Position numbers and translations under genes: made by a program
Origin: Tigriopus japonicus
Lineage: Eukaryota; Arthropoda; Copepoda; Harpacticoida; Harpacticidae
Direction of reading: 5' to 3'
Length of the DNA: 64,000 nucleotides
NCBI GenBank assembly: GCA_010645155.1
Contig: CM021320.1
Coordinates: forward strand, 9,199,031 to 9,263,030
Shown: in pieces, positions 43,601-55,600 of the stretch
Position numbering within the stretch: position 1 is the first letter of the stretch
How the letters are laid out: each line of letters begins with the position of its first letter
The notes under the pieces: generated by a model
Database searches by the model: none
Seen by the model: the letters and a program-made list of their open reading frames with translations, nothing else
Told to the model about the DNA's origin: nothing

Positions 43601-46600
43601 AGAAGTGATGCATTTGTGATTAACTTGACATTATCCTTTTGTTGTATTGAAAACATTTGTATCCTGAAAGGTTCTCAATGTGCGCAACCTGTTTTTCTGA
43701 TTTTGACATTTATATCTTCAGAGTCACTCTCCACGTTACATTTCAATATTTCCATGTTGAAACGAGCCGACCGCAAAAATTGGATTTTTTTTGTACTTGC
43801 GGATTTTTTTACTAGAAGAAATGCAATTCCTTGTAAACAAATGAATCATTAATTCAATTTGAATTTGTACAAAATCTTATCTACCAACAGATTACTGTTG
43901 GTAGATCTAGACAGGAACCCCTGAAAGGGGTATTTATACTTTTATATAGGCTATCCTTGATCTAGACAGGAACCCCTGAAAGGGGTGGACACGAACTCCG
44001 ATTTTTGAAAAAATGGTATGAGGCCGAGGCCATATTTTGACACAATGTCATTTATTCCTTATTAACGAGTAAAACTGTTGAACATGCATCTTGAAAGCAT
44101 TCAGGTTAACTTTTTGTGTTAATATTTATTGACTAATTGTTCTTTACCTTGATTTTAGAGGTCCCAGCACTCCTTTTACTCGTCTCATGAACTTTTGACA
44201 TTCAGCTCTCCAAAGGATTTTAGTCCTCTTAACAATCAGGAAAATACATAGATGGAATCTTGCTTCACCCAATAGTCCAACTTTTGTGAAACAATGCTAA
44301 ATAGAAGTATCTGTGGTGATATCTGGAGGGTTACTCCTCTCCCATCCTCATCAGCACCTCCACGACGCAGGAACCATTTCTATAGGAAAATGAAGGAATG
44401 AGAATAGTCTCATTTTGAAACAAGATGGAGTCCAAGTCGGAGATGTTGTTGGCTATAACTATTGAATGGCACTTTTGACGGTTCTGGATCAGATCAGCCA
44501 TCTGATCCTGATTGGAATTGGAACAAAGGCAATCACGACGTCCTTGAGACAAAATAAGTGAAAAACATGAGGATTAAATCCTGGATTGTGGATTTGATTG
44601 AAAATGTTTCAAGTCTTGGGGCTCAAGAAGGTCAGGACCACGCAGGACTGGGGCTAAGGGTCCTTCAGGACCAGAGGATCATGTCTTTTCATTGCAGGGA
44701 TAGGCTCTACGTGCTTGATAGGGTTTCATTGATCTTCTTAGTTCTTAGATCCCTTTGTCCAGGAATTAACAATCAAATTGAGTCAAAAAATCCACACAAT
44801 TCAATCTTGGTGGGAGCATTTCATTCTCAAGACTTTGAGAGGGTCCATGTAATCCGGGTTAGACTGTCAGATCACCAATTTGGGCTGACTGAGTCAAAAG
44901 GCAAATCAAAATATTGAGCCCATCCATTGCTAGTAGCCACACCTGATATGTTTCGAAGTCATCTTAATTTGTTCTTCATTTGATCGAATTCTTGACACTG
45001 AGGACTTCTTCTTTCTTTGTTCCATGTGGACCTTAATGCGAACGCAGATTCCTCTTGGACAGGAACCAAATTTACCCCACAAACTCTCCTCCGGATCAAA
45101 ACGGGGATTTTTATCACGCTCATCCATTAGACAACTTGAACAACCTAAGAATATCTTACCTGTCCTTGAATTATCCTGAACTAAAAGAAACAACCATATA
45201 ATAAAAGAAATTTGAGGATGGACCATCATTTATAGAACAATGCCAAGGTGACACAACCTAAAACAAACTTGATTTCATACAAAGTTTGGCATGTGTTAGT
45301 TAAGTTCAGGATAATACATGGATGGGTTCAATTGTAAGTTCAAAGATATTAATAAGACGTTCAAATCGGATAATAGATAAGCTCGGAAAACCCCGCTATT
45401 TTGTTGTTGATAATTCAAGGAATGGTAAGATATTCTTAAGTTGTTCAATGGATGAGCATAAAGAAACTTCCCGTTTTGGTCCGTGGGAAAGTTTCTTCTT
45501 AATCCTTTGGCGCAAAAGAGGAATTTGGGCTCAGATTCTGGTCCATATTCGTTCTTTTTGCTGTAGTTAGGTCTATCACTTCCGAAGGTTGTAGCCGGTA
45601 ACCTAGTCATCATCAGACTTCATTTGATCACTTTGATCGTCATCTTGTAGAAAAGACACCTTGTGGGGGGTTCACTCGCACTCCATGATGTGGTCATTCA
45701 TTCATTCACTATTTCATTCACTCGTTCTTGGCTGAACTTAATGTCTTCGAAACACCCACATCAGACTGATTTTGGGGCGTGGGGTTGACCTTTACCAAGG
45801 CTAAGACTTGGCTGGACCCGCTTGAAACACAGAAAACCCCGATTGGCGCACTATCTTTAGGACTCTTGGTCGATTTCCGTTTGATTTTCCACTCCCAACA
45901 TGGCCGTTTGTACTTCTTGTTTACTTACGAACTCTCGGCCTCATCCGTGTGAGGTTGCGAGCTAGGAAATTCCGCGAGTTCGTATCCAGTATTTATACTA
46001 TTATATAGGTTATCCCTGATCTAGACAACCAATTATACCAAAACAAAAGAAAAATAATTTACTAATTTTGATTTATTGAGTCTTTTTTTTATTGTTGGTG
46101 CTAGGGTCGGAGGGTTGAGTCTCGCCCGGCCAACGAAGCCAGCCATCACATCGTCCAAAGTTTTTTCCGATAGGCAATTTCAAGTCTGGTATCAGAACGG
46201 TTCTCCGTCTGTGGGTGTGGATTAACGTCTAAAATTTTCCTTAAGAACAGTCGGGGAGGAGAATTGAACCTGAGACCTCTCTCACTATAGAGAGAGAGGG
46301 AGGAGACGTGGTGTCGTGGTTAGCGCAGTTTCCTGTAGTGAGAGAGGTCCCAGGTTCGATTCTCCTCCCCGACCGTTCTCAAGGAAACTTTTAGACGCTA
46401 ATCCTCACCCACAGACGGAGAACCAATCTGATACCGGACACGAGATTGCCTATCAGAAATGATTTGGAAGATGTGATGGCTGGCTTCGCTGGCCGGGCGA
46501 GGCTCAAACCTCCGACTCTAGCACCCACAATTAAAAAAAAAAATATAGGAAACTGCTCTAACTACGACGCCACGTCTCCTCCCTTAAGGATTTCTCCCGA

Positions 46601-49600
46601 CAGCTTCAATCCGACCCCCAATAGGATTCGAACCTACGCCATCTAGGGAAGCACTTACACTCGGCACTTTTAAGAAGGCGCTAGTACGCGTGGCCACTCT
46701 AGCTTTCTTGTAATGTTGTAATGCTTGATAATTTCCTAATAAGGTATCGAATTAACTTTGCTTAAAGTATTAACACATGTTATCAATTGCAATGGTTACA
46801 ATTAAAAGTAATCTCCACATATCTATCACAGAACTTCGAATAACTTGTGTTTTTTATAAGAAAACATATTGGAATATTAGTGATAACCTTTACTGCGATT
46901 TTTTTCAAGACGTTGGAGGGTGCCCTAACTAAAAAAAACACTGATTTTTTGGAAAGTGAGGCTTTCCAGCTGTTATGTGGACAACGTGTTTCAATAGAGA
47001 CCCTTCCTTTTGAGGTCACGTCGGCCCAAGCAGGCCCCAAAAAACAGGAATAAAACTAGAATGCGTCAAAGTAATCTTTCTTCTTCGCATCGTTTGCGAT
47101 CATTAATTTCAGCGAGAAGGTCGACCAAACACTCTAATATAAATAGGATCTTCAGATGAATCCTTGAAATTGTTCTAAAGAGGCTACAAAACGATCTGCC
47201 CAAAATTACAAATCCGTCAGTTCGGGCAGAAAGTCTTGGCAAACTTCCCAAGAGTTTATTTGCCAAAATTACGATCCCGTTTAATAGCTCTTTGTTCGCT
47301 TTCTGAACTATTTGTTTACATTTTTGAACAAGGACCTCTTCTTATGTGTAAAAACTTCAAACCCATGACAATGTTGACAAAAAACAATAATGTGCAAATA
47401 GGCCTAATGTAACGTAAACGTTTGGCAGCCCTCAGAAGATTGTGTGACTTGCCATGCTCATCAAGGACTTCTCAACAAAGGACAAGTTTACGGTCTGAGG
47501 CTGCACAACTTGAGGCCTAAGAAGCAATAAAAAACAATATTTTTTTGACTCAGCTTGTTAAAACAGAAGTCATTGTCTTACAATGAGTACAGTCAAATAA
47601 GAATACAAAAATAAAACCAAATAATACCTCAAATACAATTGCTGTATGAATCATTGAAGCTCAAGAAATTGATGAACTATAACAAAACATGATTTTTAGC
47701 TTACAAAATCTTTATAGGAACTTGGATTTTTGACAAATTGATCTTTGTCTTCTGAAAAAATCTCTACTATATTTCACTACAATATAGGGCTGACGATTTT
47801 CTCGAACATTTCAATTCTCGAGAATTCGAGAAAAATTCTCGAGAATTCTCGAGAATTTGAGAAAAAGTGAAAATAGCGAAAAAAATGTACATTAAAAGCT
47901 TCCAAAGCACTTGAAATTGTTCTTTTTTCTGAAGTTTATACCAAAATCAAAATGAACATGAGTGTGAAAAACAATGATTGGACCTCACGGACAAAAATAT
48001 CTGAAATTTCATTTTAACCTATCTGAAACGTTCTACTGACATTGTTAAAACTTCGGACATTTTCGCATTTTTGGTCAGCTGTAATTTTCAAAACCGGGGT
48101 TTCTTGTACACACCACCACAGCCATTAGAATCTCGAAAAAAATCAGACACAGAATCTTGCCTCGAATCTGGACAGAGAAGATTTTGTTTGGGCTGGTTCA
48201 CGAGTTATTTTCTTGTTCGAATGTACCATCAAGATGTTTATAAAGTTTCAAACATTGCTCATGGCTCCTATTGTTCTTTTACTTGAAACTTTTGTTTTGA
48301 ATGAAACAGTTTTGCCATCAATTCCAAAATATGACCTAGAGTAATCTAATAAAAAATTCTCGAAAATTCTCGAGAATTCGGAAAAATTCTCGAGAATTTT
48401 CGATCCTCGATTTTTTCGAGAAATTCTCGAGAATTCTCGAGCGAGAATTCTCGAGAATCAGCCCTACTACAATACAACCTTAAAATTTTGGCAAGTAGAA
48501 ATTTCCATGTCATTTTTTCCTTCACATTAACATTTTTAAATTTGAAACTGATATTTCCTAGTTTATAGGTTTCAAAGGAAGCCAGAGTGGCCGCGCGTAC
48601 TAATGCGTTCCAATAAGAGCCGAGTGTAAGTGCTTCCCCAGACGGCGTAGGTTCGAATCCTGTTGGGGATCGAATTGAAGCTGTCGGGAGAAATCCTTCA
48701 ATTTACAGGGAATCGGAGTCCTTGTAGCGTTAGTAAAAAATCCGCAAAAAAAATACAATCCAAAGAAGCATTTTTGCACTTTTCTTAAAAGATTTCAATT
48801 AATTTGTGAGATTGAGATATTTTGGTTAACATGTTAAAAAGGTCCAAGATTTTTTCAGCCTTAAGAACAATTGCAATATTGAGGTTTGTGTTCTGCCAAT
48901 TATACACATGGTTTTGAATGTGGTGAACAAAGTGTATACTTCTTTACTCTCCCCAACTCTCTAGATTAAGAAATTACCAAGAAGTTAACACCTGATTCAA
49001 AAATAGAACCATGGAATGACATATGAAGGAGAATCTTAATGAACATTTTGCATGATTTAGGGACCAAGTTGCAAGAGTTTGACCAATAACATACCAGACA
49101 ACCTTTTGTGGTTGTTTTATGCTCCCTTGATACCTCCTTCTTCAAGGAAAATTTGTAAACATGTGAAATGGGATTGACACACTAATGCCAAGTTCTACAA
49201 AACTTGACATAAGTACTGTGTAAAGAATGTTGCCACCAAAAGCTTTTGCAAACAAGTTAATTGGGCATTAGTAGACTTCAATGGAAATTACAGATCCCTG
49301 GTTGACATTTTGCATTGAAAAGAGCAATGAATTTTGTACTCAGTTATTTTTGTTCATTTGGTCAAAACTTATATTTATTGTTCACCCAATTGTCAGGCAA
49401 GTTACTGGATTAAACATGGATCAATAGTCCACAAGTGACAGATTTTAAAATGAGAAAGGATAAGAAAACAAGTACTCATGACTTGTACCAAAAGGAGCAC
49501 TATTCTTTAAGCTCATGATGAAGTTGATTTTGGTAATCATGGGTTGTTTGGAGAGTTCTGAATGTTCTTGAAAATATTGAATCTTCCATCCAATCATTGG

Positions 49601-52600
49601 CCTTATCAGTGTGACTAAATTCTAGCCAAGCTTTGAAGCTAAATTATCAAACAAGCTAGGTTTGTGCAACATAAAGCTAAATTACACAATAAAAAGCCAA
49701 AAAGGCTAAAGTTTGGAAATCTTTTCTTATGATTATAGGATTTCCACCAAAAATAATTTAGGCATAATTGGTATGACCATATTATGATAACACAAGCCTA
49801 AGAAAGGCTTTACTTTCAATGCTTCTCATGACATGAAATATTTTTTTGCGAGGGATGAGATGTGGTTTCATGGTTAGCGCAGTATTCTAAAAAGAGAGAG
49901 GTCCCAGGTTCAATTCTCCTCCCAACCTTTCTCAAGGAAAATCTAAAGCTTAATCCACACCCACAGACAGAGAACCATTCTGATACCAGGCTTGAAATTG
50001 ACTATTAAAAATATGTGGATGATGGGATACCTGGCTTTGATGGATGGGCAAGGCTCAAGCCTCTAAGAGTAGCGCCAAAAAAATTACTTTTTACAATTTG
50101 CCTTCATGTTACAAATTTAAACTGATATAACATTGCTGACTCGAATATCGGATAACCCCTGTTCAAAACAATTTTCCGACTCGACTTTTTTCGAGTCTGA
50201 CTCGAGCTCAACTCGGACTCGAACTTAGAAACTCGAACTCAACTTGTACTCAAAAAAAGTCGACTCAATCCACCTCTAATGCCGGAGTGAAATGTTATGC
50301 TCTTTCAAAGTTGGCGACAGGACAACTCAAAAGGCTTGTGTTATCATAATATGGTCATGCCAATTATGCCTTACTTATTTTTGGTGGAAATCCTATAATC
50401 ATAAGAAAAGATTTCCAAACTTTAGCTTTTTGTGAGTACAAAATATCAAAACTTTTTACAAAGTTAGGCATAACAGTCTGTAGCACTGTCAGCCTGACGA
50501 CTGCTACAAATGCGCAACTTCACCAGGGCTGCCATACAATTGTTCAACAAAAAGTCATTTCACATGACAATGCAATACGTAGTGTGCACAAGGAAAACGC
50601 TCAAATGGCTTCAATTGACGTTCTAAGTATTCACCAATCAATTTCGTATCTAGTTAGATTAAGTTTTCCTAAAAAGTAAGAAACTCAATGCAAATCAGCG
50701 TGGAGATTCATCAAGAGCTGACATTACCGAGTCAATTCACAGCAGCACTGGGCTTGAATGCGCATCGAGGTTTAAGGAGAACGAGAAGGTTATCTTCCGG
50801 CACCCAAGGTTTTGGCCCGTCTTGGCCTTCAAAGGCTAAAAAGGTCAAACATTATGCTTTCAAAGGTAAGCTGAGATCATGAGCGTCAATTTGGTTGTAA
50901 ATAGTACATAGGTAAAGTTGCCCCAAACAGGTTGAACCCAAGAACCACAGTACAATGGAACCGACGTCTTGGGACCAAAATGGCACATGCGCGTACTCTT
51001 TTATTATAGCGCTCTAGGTTAGACAAATATTCGTAATCAAACCACTGTTCAAGGGTTGTATAGACCTGCCAATAGTAACTGTTCGATTGAACCAAATATC
51101 ATTTAAATGATAATTTTTGGCAGAAACGTTACTGATTAACTTTCTTCACAAAGAATCCGATTCCTTGTAAAGGTAATAAAAAATCTTCAACCAACCCCAA
51201 AAAAAGATATCAGTGTTCCGTAAATCCAGAATTTGAATGGACTTCCCTTAGCCAAATTTCCAAGTAATCTATTCCAAGTTCTACTTGATTTAGTAGAAAG
51301 TTTTTTCTTCTAAACTTTCAAATCTTAAATTGACATTTCAACTCAAGTTATGGAAGTTTGATGTACAGATTCCAAGCATTGGGAACATATTGCTCAAAGC
51401 GAATATATCGAAAACTTGAGAAAAAGCAACCACCCCAACCAAAACCTCGGGACAAGGACTTCGTCAAAGATGCATGATGCTAAAAAATTCATCTAAAAGT
51501 TGCTATGGAAATTTCCTAGCATCATGAGGTATGTTTCAGACCCAGGAAACCAATGGGAACAACTTTGATTTACTTACTTTTTCAAAGCCAGGTCTAAATT
51601 AAGTTATTTATGTAAACACCTATTTGATAAGCTAATTGTTGAAATCTACTTAACACACTTTAAGAGCTCATTTAGTTGCCGGTTGATTAGAAATTACTTG
51701 AAAACATGTTGCTCAGATGTTGAGTTATTTTAGTTTAATTAGTCAATTTTTGACCCAAAAAGCAAAAACACGCTCCGGGTATAAAAACTTAAATTCCGCA
51801 GCAAATAATAGAGATTTTTGATGTCATAAAAACAATAGTTTTTGTTTTGTCATAACATGTTAAAATAACATTAGTTATGATCTAATACACAATAAAAAGA
51901 AATATTTTGAAATGGTATAACTATATTGGTAGGTCCTCAATGCAAGTTTTGTGAAATTCTTATACGTGAAAAACATTTTTGAAAACTCGGTTTTGTTCCA
52001 AGTTGAGAATGGTCCGTCGAGAAATGTAAAATTCTCACAAAATGCGTAACACATTTGTGCAATAGATTACTTTCAATTTTCATTTGAAAACCTGACTTAA
52101 GGTACTCAAATATATCGTTACATGATTTTACAAAAATATGCATTGTTAGTGTGTATTAAGTAATAATAAATGAAACAAAAAATGCACTTTCACATGCAGT
52201 GGCTGCATTGCAAATGACTTAAATCCTTTTGACTTCCTTGCTTGATTAAGCTGAAAAACATCAGACATTGACCTATCTTTATTGACCTATCTATTTAGAA
52301 ATGAACATATTTTTTATTAAGACAGAAAAATGGTAAATTTTGCTCTTATTGTAATCGTCCAACAATTGTGTCGTCCAACCAATAGCGACGAACCTGGAGC
52401 GATCAAGATTCAAATGTAAAAATATAAACAAATAGGCTTTCCCTAATGTTTTTAGAACACCGGTTATATGTACTCTCTGATTCTTAAAAAGTGTTAATGT
52501 TTTTTAAGTCAACACATGCTCAAGGTATTCCAAAGATTTGTTAAATATATCAATAATGGCATTTAAATTCTTTGCCATTTAAGGACCAAATTTGGTTTTG

Positions 52601-55600
52601 TTGGAGTGTATTCATGCAACTAAGGAAAGAGTTGCATAGTTTTAATTTATGCAGAGAGCGTGATTTAGCTTTTCAATTAGCCTTGCGTGCGTTTTCACAA
52701 AAAATACTGTCGAAATCTAGTATAAAGCCTTGATATTTCTTTGCGCAACAAAACTCCAACCAAGCCCCTCCGAGAGTAAAAATGATAAAAATGCTTTTGA
52801 AAAAGAATCTGCTAAGTAGATTTTGACAGCGTTTGAGAACAACAGCGCCTTTGGTGCACATAAGATTTCAGACAAAGAAAACCATAAAACATACAAATAT
52901 ATGGCTATGTTTTCAGTGACATTAAATTGTTTTTTTGGCTTTAAGCTGATTAAAAAAAATTCAAGATAAAAATGCAACGTTGCGTGTTCACCTTAAAACT
53001 GGTATTAATTGATCAAGGAAGCCACGATACCAGAGTGACTATCGCGTTATTGTACAAGGCTAATTGTAAGATGGCGTAGGTTCGAGTCCTGTAAGATTGA
53101 ATAGAGCTGTCGGGAGAATTCCTTTCTTTGTAGGGAATCATTTTCCTTAAAAATTCCTTTCTTTGTAGGCAATCCTCTTCCTTAAAAATTCCTTTCTTTG
53201 CAGGGAATCCTTTTCCTTAAAAATTCCTTTCTTTGTAGGGAATCCTTTTCCTTAAAAAATCCTTTCTTTGTAGAGAATCCTTTTCCTTAAAAATTCCTTT
53301 CTTTGTAGGGAATCCTTTTCCTTAAAAATTCCTTTCTTTATAGGGAATCCTTTTCCTTAAAAATAACTTTTCAAGGTCAAATCAACAACGTGTAGTAATT
53401 CATACAATATCAGCATGAAATTTAATTTGATAATAACGTGTCATTTATTTTTCAAGAAAATTCAAATTTCATGAAAATTCTTGAGAAATGATGTATTACA
53501 TTGTATTATTTATTTCATTATATCAATATTATGCTAATGGTAATAATATTAAAACACTTTCACCTACATAGTAAATTGGTGACGTTTTGAACTTCTTTTT
53601 TCAATAGGTTACGCCTTGTATTAAAATTATTCAAAAGTCTAAATGAATCTACCCACTTCAATTTTCTTCCACAAAAGGAAGTTATGGTGTGCTCTTTTGA
53701 TACATTGAAATTACTGCCCACTTTTTCGTGGAAATTCCTAATAACAAATAAGAAAAAGTTGGTAGAATATTGCTGGATCATTCCAAAAAGAGTCCCCGAT
53801 TTGGGTTTTCCCTCAAATATCATCATCTTGAAACATTTTGTAGGGTCGGCAACTGATGATGTTGAATATTTTAGTGAGCATGTCGCGAAAGGACAGTTCC
53901 TTGCCTATATATGGATAATTAAACGATGTTGTACCCAATCTATAGGAAGATAATGAAATGTATTCTATCTCTCTTCGGAATAATCCATCAATACTACTCT
54001 ATCGTTTGCTGGAAGTTACTTTGTCCATTGCCATAATTGAATTAGAGATAAAGATTGTCCTACCAATCTCGTTATTTTTTTTTTCTTATCCTGTTCCAGG
54101 TTCCGTTTACATGACGATGGCCATCTCTTTTGAGCGATACTATTCATTGAGATCCATTCTTGAATCCAAGCCAATCGACAACCAAGGAAAATCACAAAGA
54201 ACCCAAGGTAAAATTTACAAAATCAGTGAACATTTTTTTTAAATCTGTGTATTGAATCAAATATGTACGTAACAATAATAATGATCTGCAACAGTAAACC
54301 ACTTCATTAAGATTCAAGAATGAAACATGTGATGTTTCATGTGGTTTTGAGTAAATATTATCGTTCACTTTAGAAAAAGGGAAAATTTGAATGGCAGATA
54401 GAAATGACTGAATATATACGATCCCTCAGTACAATCTAAAGAAGTTGAAATGCCACATCTTTTGGATTTTAAATGCCAGCACCATACGTATAGTACAACG
54501 ATAATTTTTCTTGTTCTTGTTCTTTTCGGAGCGCCACTAGACTCTTCTTTCCAAGGACTTTAGAACCTCCTTTAAACATGACGTTTGTTTTGCTGTTATT
54601 GAGAGTAATGGATTTTCAATTTCCTAAAATAGATATTTTGACAGGAAACGGGAAAAGCTAACGTAAGTCTACGTTTACAGGGTCTTTTCGCACTAAAACA
54701 TCTCGATATTTCTGCTTCGGTTGGGCGCACGTAAACTTGACTTGAAAAATTTAGGAAATATCATCATTAAAGGGCAGGAACAGCAACATAAATCCAAGAA
54801 ATCATTAAAAGTTATTTCTTGGCTTGGCATGATCATAGTTTCGAGACTTCACTTGATCCCAAAGGTCCAATCAATCCTTGAAGCAAGTACGAGTAGCAAA
54901 AGAATGTTTAGGGGTGTTTTTGCTGACCCCTAAGGGAGTTTTCTAGAGCCCCTCCAAGCTCTGGATGTTGTTCTGTTCCAGTTCTTTTTCCTCAATGGGA
55001 ACAACCAAAGGTGCAAAATGCCATATATGAATTACATGATGATTAGTTCATAATTTGGACTCATTAGTAGATCATGAAGACCTTGGTCTTAAATTTTTTG
55101 GGTTCGAAATAGTGGCACCCTTCTTCCAGCGATCTTGTGAGGCATAAGGCACAAAAAAGGCTTCAGGATCCTTAAGACTAAACGATGGGAAAGGGCACCC
55201 TTTAATGGAATCGTCAAATTGGTCACTTGCCTTTTTGGCTCAACAAGGTCCCTCAAATCTAAACTTTATCGATTTTTTGCACCCGTTTATTTTATTTTTA
55301 ACCAAAACGGCAAAACTCTACCAAAAAAATCCAACTCAAAAAACATCAGGCAGACAAACAAACAGTAAGAGAGACCGGAAAGAAGAGAACTTGAATGTTT
55401 TTTTCCGTGCCGAATAAAATATTTAGCTTGGAGAAAGACACACTTTTAGGTTCAATTCTTTCGTGAGTTGAAAATTGAAATATGGACTCTTTACGTATAT
55501 ATATCCCTGTATATAACCCGGTATATAATATATAACAAAGGTCAAACTACGTTACAGAAAGCTAATTTGTTTTTGCATGAAAACAGAACAATCATTCAAT

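Noticed and set aside
43421..43852. 143-residue ORF in palindrome spacer
   Set aside because: No recognisable domain; AT-rich codons and no homology known to me.
46585..46706. Possible genuine tRNA genes (also 35224 and 48578)
   Set aside because: A and B boxes are good, but acceptor and anticodon stems do not pair and each is followed by a SINE-like body; repeated copies fit SINEs better.
53684..53953. 89-residue ORF upstream of GPCR exon 2
   Set aside because: A slight likeness to the ORF at 43421 (a WIIPKR/WLIKR stretch) is too short to mean anything.
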